From: Acidimicrobiales bacterium | GTDB taxonomy: Bacteria > Actinomycetota > Acidimicrobiia > Acidimicrobiales > RAAP-2 | Assembly (NCBI GenBank): GCA_030039755.1 | Contig: JASHUY010000131.1 | Span: 1 to 45,327 of the forward strand | DNA: 45,327 nt | Direction of reading: 5' to 3' | Shown: positions 45,162-45,327 of the stretch, one piece after another | Layout of the letters: every line of letters starts with the position of its first letter | How positions within the stretch are numbered: the first letter of the stretch is position 1 | Position numbers and translations under genes: made by a program | Notes under the pieces: generated by a model | The model's input: only the letters and a program-made list of their open reading frames with translations | Told to the model about the DNA's origin: nothing | The model's database searches: none

Positions 45162-45327
45162 TCAGTTCGTGGCTTGGACCTCGTCGAGTCCTTGTGCGAG
45201 GGCGTTCCAGCTGAGCGTCGCGCACTTGATCCGGACCGGGAACTTCACGACTCCCTGCAGCGCCGCGAGCTCGCCGATCTTGCGCACGTCCACGAGACCT
45301 TGCCCGTCGGAACCGTCGCCGTCACCG
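45162..45327 (-). CDS. sufU: SufU Fe-S scaffold/transfer protein, C-terminal fragment (truncated by window edge)
   Basis: Reverse-strand translation ...LVDVRKIGELAALQGVVKFPVRIKCATLSWNALAQGLDEVQATN*; KFPVRIKCATLSW is SufU-typical; not in the ORF track. Confidence 0.85.
   Translation of the reverse strand, partial: GDGDGSDGQGLVDVRKIGELAALQGVVKFPVRIKCATLSWNALAQGLDEVQATN

Overview
High-GC actinobacterial (possibly Acidimicrobiia-like) chromosomal window with about 40 recognisable genes. No CRISPR array, tRNA, rRNA, transposase or phage was recognised. Main blocks: (1) 5-14.6 kb, a purine/N-heterocycle catabolic island with two xanthine-dehydrogenase-type Mo-hydroxylases (one fused 2Fe-2S/Mo, one FAD/2Fe-2S/Mo trimer), SsnA-like amidohydrolase, 8-oxoguanine-deaminase-like enzyme, adenine deaminase, nitrilase-type and M20-type N-carbamoyl hydrolases, and a YkoF/MTH1187-like + DauR-type HTH regulator. 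Three of its promoter regions share a TTGAC-N5-GTCAA-like motif. (2) 14.6-27.2 kb, mostly housekeeping/accessory genes (methyltransferases, aquaporin, Lgt, NlpC/P60, CitE-like lyase, MutY, MBL hydrolase, RmlC-like, secreted PLD, TetR). (3) 28.2-34.3 kb, a minus-strand operon of three prepilin-like proteins resembling a GspI/J/K (PilV/W/X) tip complex, whose first member carries an array of CPSxxxCYAxG repeats resembling a beta-propeller. (4) 34.5-36.6 kb, B12-dependent acyl-CoA mutase. (5) 36.9-45.3 kb, a suf operon in which sufB is split by TWO in-frame inteins with degenerate LAGLIDADG motifs, plus an unnamed 4-Cys protein between sufB and sufD, a Rieske protein, sufC with a 27-bp tandem repeat, an LCP protein, and the 3' end of a convergent sufU at the window edge. 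All calls come from reading the sequence and translations; no searches were run.
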